64,000 nucleotides of DNA, taken from contig NC_079476.1 in assembly GCF_026230105.1 (NCBI RefSeq), forward strand, positions 24,046,559 through 24,110,558, given 5' to 3'. Position 1 is the first letter of the stretch, and each line of letters starts with the position of its first letter. Of this stretch, positions 50,956 to 63,439 are shown in pieces. The position numbers and the translations under genes are program-made. This DNA comes from Diorhabda sublineata. Its lineage: Eukaryota > Arthropoda > Insecta > Coleoptera > Chrysomelidae. The notes under the pieces were generated by a model, which was not told the origin of the DNA, did not search any database, and saw only the letters and a list, made by a program, of their open reading frames with translations.

Positions 50956-53900
50956 TTTTTTTTATTTATGACTATTCTTGCTTTAGTATACTCAACATTC
51001 ATAGGACGCACGACGTACCCTTTTTTGTTATCAATTTGTTTTGATTACGCGATATTTTTATGATTACCGCAAAATTTTTAATGTCATATATCATAATTAA
51101 AGTTAGAATTCAAAAAAAAATAGAATAAGTGAATTTGAAAAGCTTTTTGGAAAAAGTTACTTTCTATTGCCAAAGTCCCAAAAAACACGTGTAGGGCTTG
51201 AAACAAAAACTCTCTCTGTCTATCCTCATATCCCTTTCTCAACTTTGGTTTCACTACAAAAAAAGATGTACAAAAAATAAAACTTTATATTAGTTATTGT
51301 GATTAGTGTCGAAGAATATTTTAAATTTGAATTATTTCACACTGTAATTGTTTTAAACGACGTTGCATCTGGTTTAATATCTCTTGAATGTACATTTTTA
51401 TTTGTGATATTCTAGATAATAATGCGCAATTAATTATTCCGTTTAATAAGAATATCTCACTACTTTTCAATAAATAAAAACAGAATTTGACCATCTTTTT
51501 AAAAACTCAACAAACAACAACAAATAAATGAAACGATAAATTTTGGAAAATGGAATAATCGATTACTATCAAGTGAAAAAGTAAACTTTGTAAATATAAA
51601 TAATTGACTCATAGTTCAAATATTTTTCTTGCTGATGCTAATTCAAAATAAATTGCGGTTGGACAATCGATCATGAATGTTTACCAATATTACTTCCAAG
51701 TAAGGTTATTAACATCTGACGTGCAATTTTGTTAATTTTATACAATAAAAAATGAAAAAAATAGCTTTACAGTAAAAAAAAGAAATAAATACATAATTTA
51801 TAGTTGAAAAGTTATATTTTCCAATAGCAATTCATCTCTTTTGAAGCTTAAGTGAATGACAAAAAGCAAAGTTAGTTTTAAAATGTCATACAATGCAATA
51901 CAAAACAGTAATTTCATGCCAAAAAATATCTTTCACATGATTCTTATTTTAGAAGTATTTTTTTTAAGTATAATTTATCTTAAAATTACCAAAACGACAA
52001 ATGTACACAATATCCTGTGGGAATAAACGAATTTGGTTGTAATGTATGTATGTATTTTTTTTTAAATATTACATCAACAAAAAATATTAGTGTGTAGTTT
52101 TATCACCTAAGTTTGACATCATTAGTCTCGAAATGTATGAGACTAAATTTTACTTTAGTGTAAAATGGTTTTGTATCCCCTCAAAATATTTATGTCGATT
52201 AGTGTTTCCCAACACACTCGAATTTTTGTATTTTCACTTTGTATATAGATCCAATATGACACAGCGCATGTTCGGCGCGCGTCGAAAGGACAAAATCGAA
52301 TCTAATATCCTTCAAACATCCTCCGAAGGTCTTTTTGAGTGTAAGCTCGAATTTTTAGTGATTCTGACACAGTATGTATTCATAGTAGATGGAAATGTTT
52401 TTGTAGTTATCATTTGAATTCTCATTGAATTAAATATATTAATAATAATGTATAGATTAGATATATTTAAAAATTTTTAGAAATTTGTTGACAAAAGGTA
52501 TTGTTTTTGTAGTGAGGTGGTTTTAAATTTAAAAATTTAACACTGCGAGTTTTGGACAATCTGGAATATTGGCTAGAAAATTTATTGAAACCTTTTTTAA
52601 CATATAAAAAATTACGAAAAATAGAGATGAAATAAGTTGTTTGAAAATAACATTTTGAAAACTACAAACAATTGCGGATTTAATAGGATATTTTCTATAC
52701 AAAAGGCAATTATTTAAATTTACTGCTAAAAATAGACCTCGTTTATGTAAATTTAGTTATTTTTTTTTAATAATGAATATCAATTCAGAAATTTTGGAAA
52801 AATACGATGGATTTTCATCACTCGAATTTCCTCCTGCTGGATACAAATCGTAAAGTGAATTTTTCAATAAGCTAGAACAGAAGAGGGCAACTTTTTGGCA
52901 AATATGAGCCACAAAGTGAAAAATAGACATTTTTTTGTGTAAGTACTGTAAATGATTAAAAATGCTTCTTTTAGTATTTGAGACTTCAGAAATGATCAAA
53001 CATTATCATTACAAGTTTCTTTAAAGTTTAAATCTATTTAAAACATCATTTAATAAATAAAAAGTTAATTAGAAATGTGGTCCTTGAACTGGTAATAAAT
53101 ATTATTCTTTAAAATATTTTTATTAAACATACTAGTGCCCGCAATATCGAAACAAAAAAATTATTAATATAATTTTCATAAAGAATTCGGAAACTGGAAT
53201 TATAAATCGTGCAACGTTGCGTGCTCCAGATCGAAAAATGTACTCTAGATTCATTAATTATTTCAAGCGTCATTACCAAGTGAAGACATTTAAGTTCCAG
53301 ACGAAAATTATGAATTTTTATTAAGTAAAGCAACTGATTTAAATGAAAGACAAAGACATCAAATCAAGTTATAGTGAGATATTGTTGCCAGGTTAAAACA
53401 TCATGATTTTCATAACAGATCGCTCGTTTTTGGATTTATGAATGAATTGTCTATATTATGTCTATTTTAGTTGGATGTCTTTGATTTCTTTTCAAATTAT
53501 ATTGGGAAGTTATAAATAATTCGTGTCCATATGTCGTCTTAATTCGAATATTTTTATGCATCTGACTAATTTCATTTTTAGTTTGTTATAATATGGAAAA
53601 ACATTTGATAAAAATTATTAAATTGCTTCGCATATTCGAAAATTACATATATATCACTTCAGAAAAGATTCCAGTTAAAACCATATTTTTTTTTTGTTAG
53701 TATTGATTATTTTTACTTAACAGTTGATTGAAAATGTTAACATAAACATTGATAAGTTTCGGATTAAATACGAGTGTAGTTCATCGTCTTTAATCAGTTA
53801 TAATTTAATAATTCAATTAAATATCAAGTATCCTTATTAATGTTTCAACGAAATGAAGCTGGAAATTACTTATACCTTTGGTAAGCTAGAAATAAAATAT

Positions 53901-54180
53901 ATTTTTCATGAAAGATACAGTACAACAAAAAAAGTGAACGATTTGTGTATATTTATATTTCATTCAATTTAGAAGATTTTTCTTAAAAAATGTTAATCGT
54001 CGGTAGTTACTAAGATACATAGGCAAGAAGAAGAATAAAGTTAATAGAAGAATAAGAATAGGTAGAAAGAGAAAATATAACAAGTATATCTATACAGGCA
54101 TACTAAGAATTACACTTGAAACATCTCCAGTAGAAGCGACAATTTAGGCAGCGGTAGAACGAAAAAATATAACAGAAACT

Positions 54181-54890
54181 ATTGAAAAATTCTTAGCCTA
54201 CTATAGAACCAAACAAAATTTCAATGTCAAAATATGTTATTACTCCACATATTCTCCTCTTAATTGGATACATTTATTAACGCAAAGTCTCCAGACCTTT
54301 CAAAAAAACCTTTCCAGACATCCACAGCTTTTATTACCTCCTCGTTGCAAGAAAATTTACTACCTTTTTTCCAGTTAAGGAAAGAGATGTGGTGGTGTTC
54401 TAGTAATTCAAACCCTAAATCACGAATTTTTTTGCAGGGGCGTTGTCCTGCAAAAACAAAACATCTTTGGATAGCTTTCCGCGTCTTTTCTCTATAATTT
54501 TTCCCCATAGAGTGGTCAGTAATGTCGAAAATCCATAAAATCAATTATGATTACTCCATGGCAATCCCAAAAAACTGAAGCAAGGACTTTTCCAACAGAT
54601 TTTTGGACACGAAACTTCTTAGGTCTTGGAGAACCAGAGTGTTGCCATTCCATCGATTGTTGCTTTGTTTTTGGATCGTAGAAATCATCAAGTCTCATCC
54701 ATAGTAACAATTCGGTTTAAGTCTACATCGTTTTCAAATCGAGCACAGATCGAACACGATGCTTCTACCCTTGCTCGCTTTTGGTCAACATTAAAACATC
54801 TGAGGATCCATTTTGCGGCAACTTTTCCTATGACCATATGATGAACGCGTTCGTATGAAATATTCAGTACCTCTAAACCCTTTTAAATAC
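54181..54890 (-). pseudogene. Truncated copy of the 37.6-kb mariner family
   Basis: Starts at ATTGAAAAATTCTTAGCC, lacking the outer CGAGGATAT. Reading leftwards it contains DPKTKQQSMEWQHSGSPRPK, VGKVLASVFWD, FLQDNAPA (second catalytic Asp kept) and KFSCNEEVIKAV. The SPDLAPSD block is eroded and a stretch is deleted relative to 37648-38886. It carries the same ATGGATGAGACTTGATGATT lesion right after the first catalytic Asp. It ends near ACCCTTTTAAATACAGG. Confidence 0.9.
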
Positions 54891-56172
54891 AGGGTTTGAT
54901 ACTGATATTGAAGATACGTGGTGAACAAGCAAATATTAAAATCTATCCACGAACCTTTACGCGATAAAATTTACAGTATTGTCAATTAATAAAGGTTTTT
55001 TTCTTTCTTTGTTAAAATTTTAAAACCTCGCTTGTCTAAAGCGGATCATTAGTCGCACGGCAATAAACTCTAAATAGCTGTTACTGGAATGGGCGTTTTT
55101 TGCATAAAACTGTCATAGTTTGTGTTCAGAAAAAGCTCAAATAAAACCATTCCATTGTTTATTGTTACCATTGTTATACTTTGGTTCAACCTTGTCTCAA
55201 AACACTTGCCATAAATAGAATTTCCCCATATTGTAAAAATTTATTATCCGTTCTCTGACTTCTGACTATGAGTCATGATAAACATGGTTATATTTTTATT
55301 TTGTTGAACAGCAACACGGCGTTTTATTGAAAAGTAATTTGGAAAATCATAATTATATTTATGTTTGTGCTTATTTATAAAAACTTACTTATTATCTGAC
55401 CAAATTTATTTGATCAAAATGCCCGCTCCACACTCTCCACGATGATGTACGTGCGAAAGTTGGGACGGAGCCGATCGTGTGTGAATATAGAATGAATCGA
55501 GAGTGTGAAGTCTATCTCGCCACTAGTCGTGTCTAGAGCCTCTAGAAATTAGTGCCTCGCGAGGGTCTGAATCGCAAATTCTATGATATTCTACAGAATA
55601 CGAGGGGAGTTTGACATAAGAGTGGATAATTTGAACATGGATAACACTATGATAATTATATTGTCAAAATTTTAAAAAATTTGACAGTTTTAATAGTCAT
55701 ATAAAGACAAATAATATTTTTTTGTTGAATTGATATGAGGAAAAAAGAAATTAGAATGTTAATTAAATATTTTTCACGTAAAAAACGATTGAAGAAACGT
55801 AGAGAAGGATACGTAAATATTCATAAATAGTCATTCTTAAGAAGTTAGTTAAACGACAAATTTTGATATTTTTGTTTATCAATACTATTTGGGTTAAATA
55901 AATGTTCTGATGTCCAACGTCAAATCGTCTACGGATCAATAGAAGTATGTCACAATTCATTATATTACTGGTAATTTAATAATTCTTATTTCATTTATTA
56001 TAAACAACATAAGAATATTGATTTTATTTTTTAGATAGCGTTTCATTCAAAGGCTTATGTTTACATCTAATTTTTAAAGCACACTTAACTCATAACTATC
56101 ATTATTTAAGTAAATATTAATACTCGGTATTGTATAAATCAAATATTGGTGAAAATATGACTTTGAAAATAT

Positions 56173-56186
56173 TATATATATATATA
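56173..56186. repeat. Short (TA)n tract
   Basis: About seven TA units. A similar short tract lies at 41323-41342. Noted only as simple sequence. Confidence 0.8.
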
Positions 56187-56389
56187 TTATTAACGTAGTA
56201 AATATGACAGATAACGAGCCTAAAAAAGGATTATAATCGAATGGTTTCGATAAAATGTAATTTTACGTCACGTGATTCCAAGTCAGATTAATTGTTTTTA
56301 TTTCAAGACTAACACCATTGTCTCATTAAACCAGGTGTTCTAACCCTCATAATTCATTGTTTACGAGCCACAATAAAAAAAAGAATGAT

Positions 56390-56890
56390 TACCAGCCATT
56401 TGAATAATCGCTCAAAAAAAGGTCGTGACGATTGTTGCAAAGTTGAAAAATTTAATCATTGTGCTTCAAAAGACGTCTATAAGCTCGTGACAGGCGAAGC
56501 TAAACAATAATCGACTGTGTGGGTCTTTCAAGACCAATCCAACAAAAGTTGTTCAAGCACGAAGCACTTAGAAACAAATGGACATGTCGCCACTGTTCCA
56601 TTAAAACAACGTAGAACTGTCGATTCTGAAGAATGGTACACCAGCATTTGTTTGCTAGAAGTGCTTAAAAAAATCAGGGAAACCAATCGCAAACAGTTAA
56701 AACATCGTATCGATGGATCTTCCGCCGTTTGGCACCCAATGATTTCTACTTATTCCCGCAGATTAAAAATAAATTGCGAGAAGTAGAAAACATTTTCCGA
56801 CAATTGTTCAAACGAATGCAAAAGTTAATGTTTCATATATCTGTGAACAACTCAAATCGTATTGGTATGACAACACGTTCTGAGTACGTT
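56390..56890 (+). pseudogene. Mariner relic, internally deleted
   Basis: Plus-strand reading WVFQDQSNKSCSSTKHLETN, HVATVPLKQRRTVDSEEWYT and LEVLKKIRETNRKQLKHRID, then a deletion past the second catalytic block to RRLAPNDFYLFPQIKNKLRE (third Asp as APND) and LFKRMQKLMFHIS. The order and phrases match mariner transposase from the first to the third catalytic region. The left part shares no ends that I can define. It lies about 550 bp upstream of the guanylate kinase start. Confidence 0.8.
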
Positions 56891-57440
56891 CACCATTAAA
56901 TATGTCAAACTTTATGATGTCAATGTCAGATTTGACATATTCAAATCAGTCTTGCCATATCTCAAAACTTAAGTAGCATCCCTTTTACAAATATAAATTC
57001 TTTTCGACACAGCTATACTATAAACGTTTCTTTATTATTCGGGTACCTGGTACATTTTTATTATAATTAATATTTCGCAATTGAACAATTGAATTAACGT
57101 ATATAAATAATCCGAAATCGGTACTGGAATTGTAGTGGGGACAACTGGATATCACGTATATGGTAGTGGGGACACGTGTTAGCGTCAGGTTCTAGGCGTA
57201 TTGCACGTTTCTATTAGTTGCCAAAATTGAGACAACTGGTGTAAATCGACTTGAAGAATCAACAGACAGGAAAACAAAACTTTGGTCAATAGAATCATAA
57301 ATCTATGGTCTCTTTTGGTAAAAATTTTCTCTACATATCTAATTGATTAAAAATGAAAAAGATTCTTTATTCTATGATATATATACCGCTAATGTAGTAA
57401 TTTTATCATATGTCATTTTGTTTTTAAAGCTTTGACGAAG

Positions 57441-59526
57441 ATGACGGCCGTTATTCGCCCCCTAATAATATGCGGACCATCGGGGGTAGGAAAAAGTACG
57501 CTGGTTGCGAAAATTTTGGAAGAATATCCCGAAAAATTTGGTTTTTCCGTCAGCCACACGACGCGGAAACCTAGACCGGGTGAAAAAGACGGCGTTCATT
57601 ACCATTTCACTACGGTAGAAAAAATGAAAAATGCCATAGCCGATGGCAATTTTATAGAAAGTGCAGTATTCAGTGGAAATATGTACGGTACCAGTAAAAT
57701 GGCCGTACAAGAAATTGCCAATAATGGTAAGAAATATATCTAATCTTTACTTATTTCAACATTCTTCTTTATTCTTAAATTTATATTCTTATCAACATTT
57801 TTATTCAAATTTTAGCCAGGAAAACATATATAGTCATCGAAATGAATTTTTTTGTGTACTTTGACATATTTGTTCGAATTGGTACTATTTTCGTCATTTT
57901 TTTCCTATTTAGTGGTTCTCAAACCCCAACTATTCCATTTTTCATACAGTTCGCTCTCCTTACCATTATATACAGTTAAAGAAACCAAGGAAAAGTTACG
58001 TAAATATTATCCTAAAAATGCTTAATATCCGCAACCATCATTTAAGAATGAAACTTTAATACGATCCGTGTCCTTATACTCACCGTCGAGCTAAAGAACG
58101 TGAGATCGCTAATGAAGTATATATTTAAACCAAATTCGTATATAATATGAGAGAGAAAAGATCGTTGGTCCTGGCACAGGACAAATTTTCCTTTGCAAAA
58201 CAAGAGAAGTTATGGTTGTTTTTATGGCAGCGAAAACTGACTTCGCAACCAAACACCTTTTGAAGTTATAGAGTGAATTAATTGTAGAGATACTAAAAAA
58301 GAACTTCCGAAAGTTATTGTTTGGTTTGAAAGATTTATAAACTTCGCTATACGGTAGTATGGTATTCGCGCGCTAATTTTCTAACCGACTCTGTTGTCCT
58401 TATTACCAATCTTTTTGCTCTTTTTCGAGTAAAAATCCTTCTATTTCTTCTTCTCATTCGACTACAGCCCAGTAAATGCTTTCGCGTAAAATATGTCATC
58501 ATCATCATCACCATGCCGTCCAATCTCTTGGATTATGGTTAAAGATTTGAGCGTCTACATATCCCTTTATTAGGGTGAATTATTCTTGTTATAGTTTTGT
58601 GTTTTGGTCCTGGCTTCATTTGTCAGCTTTCTGCATTATTTTCTGTTGTTGTATTCGTCTTTCCATTCTCCTATTTCTAGGATTCTGGTATCTTATTCAA
58701 TTTGGTTTCTCCAGGTAGTTCTTGGTCTGCCTCTAAGCCACAGAGATTATCCAATGTGTTATCCTCCTCACCATTTCTGTAGGTTCCCTTCTCATGATGT
58801 GTTCTACCCAATTTAGTCTTTGTGCTTCTATACACCTCATTTTTCTTCTCTCCTCATCTCCTGTAATATGTGGATCGAGTATAGTTCTCAGTTTTTTTCT
58901 CTCGATTATCTTCAGATCTAAATTTATGATTTTTCTTATTTCCAACTTATTTTAATGCAAGTGATATAAAAAAGATCTTTGGATGTCCATTATCCATTTT
59001 AAGATAAAATACGTTCTCTTCAACTTTTGGTTGAAATCGTCTTATATCTTTAAATTGGACAAAATTTTTGTTAATAGATCCTCACTTTGAAAATAAATTA
59101 TACAACTGCTCTACGTTAATGTCTGTAAAGAACAATTGAATAAATAGAGAGTTGTGACCTCTGCGACGTGCTTTTCAACAAAATTGTCTAATGGCATTTA
59201 TAATATTGTTTGCTTCAGGCAAAGTATGTATTTTGGACATCGACGTCCAAGGTGTGAAGCAAATAAAATGTACAGATTTGAACGCGTGGAGTATTTTCGT
59301 AAAACCGCCTAGTTTAGATGCACTTAAAGAACGATTATTGTCTCGAAAGACGGAAACTGAGGAAAGTTTACAGAAGAGGTTAGGAATCGCCGAAGAAGAA
59401 ATAAAATACGGGATAACGCCGGGTAATTTCGATTTGGTTATAGTCAATGACGATTTCGAAAGGGCTTACAAGGAATTCAAAGATTTTATTGTTAATAACG
59501 TTTTAGTATTCAGATGTAATGTATAA
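57441..59526 (+). CDS. GUK1: Guanylate kinase (GMP kinase)
   Basis: Two exons, 57441-57726 and 59219-59526, joined within the Gly96 codon, give 197 aa (vertebrate GUK1 is about 197). Phosphorylates GMP to GDP with ATP in the cytosol, feeding GTP synthesis. Seen: P-loop GPSGVGKST (12-20); GMP-binding SHTTRKPRPGEKDGVHYHF (38-56); YGTSK near 80; LDIDVQG (101-107); the lid region SRKTETEESLQKRL; and FDLVIVNDDFERAYKEF near the C-terminus. All expected binding residues appear intact. The first in-frame ATG is at 57441, and an in-frame TAA lies at 57390-57392 with no ATG between. An upstream exon spliced at TTTTTAAAG is possible but unneeded. The intron carries an antisense retrotransposon tail. Confidence 0.96.
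58500..58945 (-). pseudogene. Non-LTR retrotransposon 3' end in the guanylate kinase intron
   Basis: Minus-strand reading KLRTILDPHITGDEERRKMR, then WVEHIMRREPTEMVRRITHW, then a frame change to the R-x-x-WRNQIE-type tail, EYNNRK and finally a run of Asp codons (the ATC repeat at 58498-58510). This matches the C-terminus of insect ORF2 proteins (WxGHVxRxxxxxMVRxIxxW). It is antisense to the host gene. Confidence 0.85.
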
Positions 59527-59789
59527 CGCGCTTATATTAATCAGTATCATTCCTGTTTATATATATATATAAATATCTATATTAATACATAAATCGTTTA
59601 AGCTTGATTGCGTTTATTTTTATTTAAACCTCCTCTTCACCATACTAATACGAAGATAAATATACCAACTTCACTTTTTTCTTATTTATAAATATGTTAA
59701 ATAAACAAAAAAGATTACAAAAAATTTCAGTGTACCAACGAATTGCTGTATTGGACGACAGCTAAACTGATTTGGAGGACTAGACTCTA

Positions 59790-60270
59790 GAACTTCCTCA
59801 AATTTTTCGTAGTTTGATCAGGAAGTGGATAATGGAATCAAAAATCTTAAAATATGGTCAAAAAATACGAAAACCACAGCTCAAAAAAACATTCTGAAAA
59901 ATATATAATCAAAATAACCAAATATAATTATTTTCAGCGATAATAAAAATATTAACATTGATGGTTTAAATTATTCTAGCCATGAGAAAAAAAAATTGTC
60001 AACAGGGTCGCAATGGGGTAGCAATTTTGAAGAGTTTATTGGAAAGATAGAAAATAGTTTTTGGGCAAGTTAAAGCGACGATTCATACTGCACGCTCCAC
60101 TAATCAATGATTTAAGAACTTCGGAATCAACATTTTGAATTGGACAACCCTTAGTCCGAATTTCAATCCAACGAATAATTTGTGGGGAATAAGATTTAAG
60201 GAAATCCACCACCTTCAGAAGCTAGAAATCCAAAATATTGATAAGGTGAAATAAGAAGGTTGAGAAAAAA
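59790..60270 (+). pseudogene. Tc1-like transposase fragment
   Basis: Plus-strand VKATIHTARSTNQ, then NILNWTTLSPNFNPTNNLWG and IRFKEIHHLQ, matches Tc1 blocks QDNAPxHxA and WPAxSPDLNPIENLWG. The catalytic Asp of PDLNP is Asn, and stops flank the piece. It lies about 540 bp past the guanylate kinase stop. This is Tc1 type, not mariner: DLNPIENLWG instead of DLAPSDYHLF. Confidence 0.8.
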
Positions 60271-60339
60271 TACAGGAGAAAACGTTTATCTTATAAGTAA
60301 GAAATACTGTTGGAGGTGATAAAAAATAACAGTTCTCAT

Positions 60340-62520
60340 TATTGAAGTGAATTTACGTAGTGCGATCCATGCGTTCTCGAAGTGCGTTCGAAAATGCACC
60401 TTTCAGTGACAAATCTCAACAAGCTTTAGACAAAATAAATCTCACGAAGTCACGCCACTGCTTATCGCAGACTGTCAAGCAGGAATATTTCAAAGAAATT
60501 GTGTACTGACAGCTTCGATCAATAGAAATGCATTTATTTTTATGATTCGATGTTTTCATTGGTAAACAATGGAGATGATGAGTCCACGTGGACTGACGGT
60601 TTGTTAGATGTTTACCGAATTTTATACGGGGAGTAAACGTTATTTTTCATTTCTTAAGTTGGTATGAGTGCCGTGCGTATTTATGAAATGATTATTGATC
60701 CTGGCATAACTGTTTTCTGCAATTGATATTGGATGAACTTAGTTATTTGTGTTAAAAAACTATCAGACGATAAGTTTACCGTTACAATTTTTGGGCAACA
60801 TTATTTATCATTGCAAAAATGGGGAATATTTTTAATATATTTCAAAAAATCTACCTCAAGGAACAAATAAAAACCGTTAAATTATTACCCCAGTTTCTAT
60901 TCTTGCAAATATTGACCGAACATTATTCTCTTCATTTACAGCACAATCAGCAGGTGTTGTTTACATATACATATATATGCGTTGATAGTAAAGAGGGGCA
61001 TTTTTATGTGGGTTCAGTTTCAGTTCGTCGAATTGTAATGGTACGTTACAGCGATAAAGTATATGTATTGTACCGAGTTACACATTTTATGTATGTATCA
61101 GTGACGTACCTAAATTTAAATTAAATTATAACACCTGTACGTAAAATCAGAGTTTTTTTCTACCGACGCATCGCTTCCGCACGTACAAAACGAAGAATTT
61201 CTCACGCAGTAATTAATTTGATAACTTTCAGTTCATACGTCAACAGCCATATTCAAATTACGCGCTGCGGGCGGTTTTATAACCTCCAAAAATTATATTT
61301 TTATGTGAAGTACACAATTTTAAGAAAGTATTATTTCTCCCAAACAATACTAGATGGCCCTAAAATCTATTTTCTGGGATCTACCCAGTGTTCATTCAAT
61401 CCATTCGTGTGAATCACTCATGAAAGTCTACCAACTTTTACAGAGTATTGTATGAAATACAGTTTTTTTTGCTTTAATAAGACTACGTGCCGTAAAATAA
61501 AATAAAATTTGTATACTTATTTGACTACTTTAAAAATTTGCCAAAAAATTATGGAATTATGTTTATTTTTTATTAGAAACGATAAAAATTCTGTTACAAT
61601 CTGATAATTATATCATTTGGCAACACTGTTGTGTAGAAGCATTCTTCTGTCTCACTTATTCATACTTGATCAGTTGTCCTCAGGCGTTGCTACTGTAATG
61701 GGGAGATAAGCAACTGCAGTGGGAGAAGCTCCATCCCCTGAAAGTTATAATGCTGTCAGGGATGCCAGATCTCATGATTTATCGTGGAATCTCACGATTT
61801 TATGTTCAATCTCCCGAGTTCACGATATATGTTCTTATTCTAACGATGATTTATTTTTGAAAATATACATGTATCACCCATAATACTCTACTGATATATA
61901 TACATAAAAACAAAACTAAAAATATCTAATTATCTGTACAAGAAGAGAAATGAAGCTGTCGTTAAGATGTGTGTAAATATTTTCTGAAAAGTGATTCCGA
62001 TTCGGAGATTCTAAATGGATTTATAATATCTCTTTTTTATTATAAAAAACAGTTAATATTTTGTTAACTCAACGTGTACTTATCAATAGACTGTTGATGC
62101 CTAAACAAAAAACTATAGGCTGAAAGGCTAAACCCTTTACAGCGCTGTTAGATACCGCGGCAAATTGAGGTATCAATCAGAAAAGATAATAAGTGATAGA
62201 TGTAGACGTGTCTCTGTGAATATCAAATTGTAAATTGCCAGAAATCCTAGACGAAGTAGATGTATCTCTGAAAAGCGGCCGTTTTGCTTAGAGAAATGAG
62301 TTACGTCCAAACTACTTAGGTTTTTGTTTCACTTTTGAGATACGTTTTATATTTCTGGCACTTTAAGTGCACAATACGGGCGAGATTCGACTATTTAGCT
62401 AAGGAAATGGATTAAACACAACTCAAAGTGTCCTAATATGAAACAATAAGAAATTCGGTGAAATTTGATATACGTCTGTTTGGCTTAAGAGGGCAGTATA
62501 TTACTTAAATACCATTCCTT
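60340..62520. other. Intergenic, nothing recognised
   Basis: AT-rich with short open frames only. The frame at 60819-61124 (101 codons) resembles no family I know and lacks splice or codon-use support. The segment 61690-61840 has several nearly repeated phrases (ATCTCATGATTT, ATCTCACGATTT, ATCTCCCGAGTT) but no clear unit. Confidence 0.45.
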
Positions 62521-62529
62521 TATTAGGTA

Positions 62530-63190
62530 CTAGCTGACCCGACAGATTTGGTACTGCATCAATCGATAAATGAAATAACTAAACTATTGTATAAAAACAA
62601 ATAAAACGAATCATTTTTTTAAACAAATAAAAGAATGCGTATTACTGAATAACTGGCTGTTCATAAGGCTTCAATTTGATGTTGACAGACAAGCTCAGTT
62701 ATGATTGTCCATGCGGGAAACTCCAAGTTGATTCCGTCTTGCGATTTATTTATGGTCATCGCAAAGGCCAGACGTACCGGAAATTGTAAACGTTTAAAAT
62801 CGAATAGTGAATCCGTTGGAATCATCGGTATACACGGAATCAAGACGGGATAAAAATTGATCTTACTTGTGAGGTGGTAATCCAGGCAATTCCAATGAAT
62901 GTAAAAACTCCGTGGGATAGTTGACTAGGTTCATTCTGGTTTATAACGTTGAAGGAAACCAACTGTCCCGGAAGAAAATTTTGAACCGTCGCATAGAGAT
63001 CCTCAACGTCTTTATTTTTCGCTGATTAAACTCGTCTTTTGAGTCTGTTGTGTGACAGAAATCTATGGTGAATTCGATCGAGGTCTCCACTGAAATTTGA
63101 TTATTTCAAATGTCTAGCAACTGCTTCGCAAACACATTTGCAGTTTCATCTTGTTGCGAAAATACTCGCATATTAGCAGTAAAGTGTCAC
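62530..63190 (-). pseudogene. Helitron 3' end with PIF1-type helicase relic
   Basis: Reading leftwards: NMRVFSQQDETANVFAKQLL (63175-63115), EFLHSLELPGLPPHK (62920-62870), then RIPMIPTDSLFDFKRLQFPVRLAFAMTINKSQ (62830-62730). These follow the order of the helicase domain of Helitron Rep-Hel proteins, including the motif VRLAFAMTINKSQGQ. The minus-strand end GGGTCAGCTAG|T at 62530 has the expected Helitron CTRR terminus followed by T. Multiple stops; the replicase part is absent. Confidence 0.85.
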
Positions 63191-63439
63191 TATCACAAAA
63201 GATCAAAAAAAAACAAGAGCACATAACTTGAAATGTCACAAAGGATCACCGAAGGTCACTCACAAAGATAGAAGGATGCACTGTTGGTCTGAAGTAGATA
63301 GTTTTTCAATTTTATTTTGTGTTAAAGTTTTAGATAATTTTCGTAAAAGTAAGTCACCAAATATCAAACCAAAATAAACGTTCATTAATATGTCGAAAAT
63401 TCTATTTTTTATTTATTATTTTTAGTTTGAATGAGTCTT

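Larger units (their letters stand above)
33443..57380. other. 24-kb region without recognised host exons, mariner graveyard
   Basis: No host coding exon was recognised. Listed separately below are transposon relics that cover perhaps a quarter of it. The first GMAP-210 exon should lie here or farther right, because the first visible coding exon begins at a splice acceptor. Stretches such as 44000-45400, 48000-50250, 51000-54100 and 55000-56350 are AT-rich, with nothing I can name. Confidence 0.5.

Noticed and set aside
52130..52420. 94-codon plus-strand frame with MFGARRKDKIESN
   Set aside because: No family recognised and no splice context; repeated words (CACTCGAATTTTT, GCTCGAATTTTTA) hint at a repeat, but evidence is too thin.
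55430..55620. GC-richer segment with GCCGATCGTGTGTGAA and CGAGAGTGTGAAG, considered as a MITE or exon
   Set aside because: No paired terminal repeats, no open frame and no family resemblance could be established.
57432..57440. TTG at 57432 as guanylate kinase start
   Set aside because: The ATG at 57441 is the first in-frame Met after an in-frame stop and gives the usual family length.
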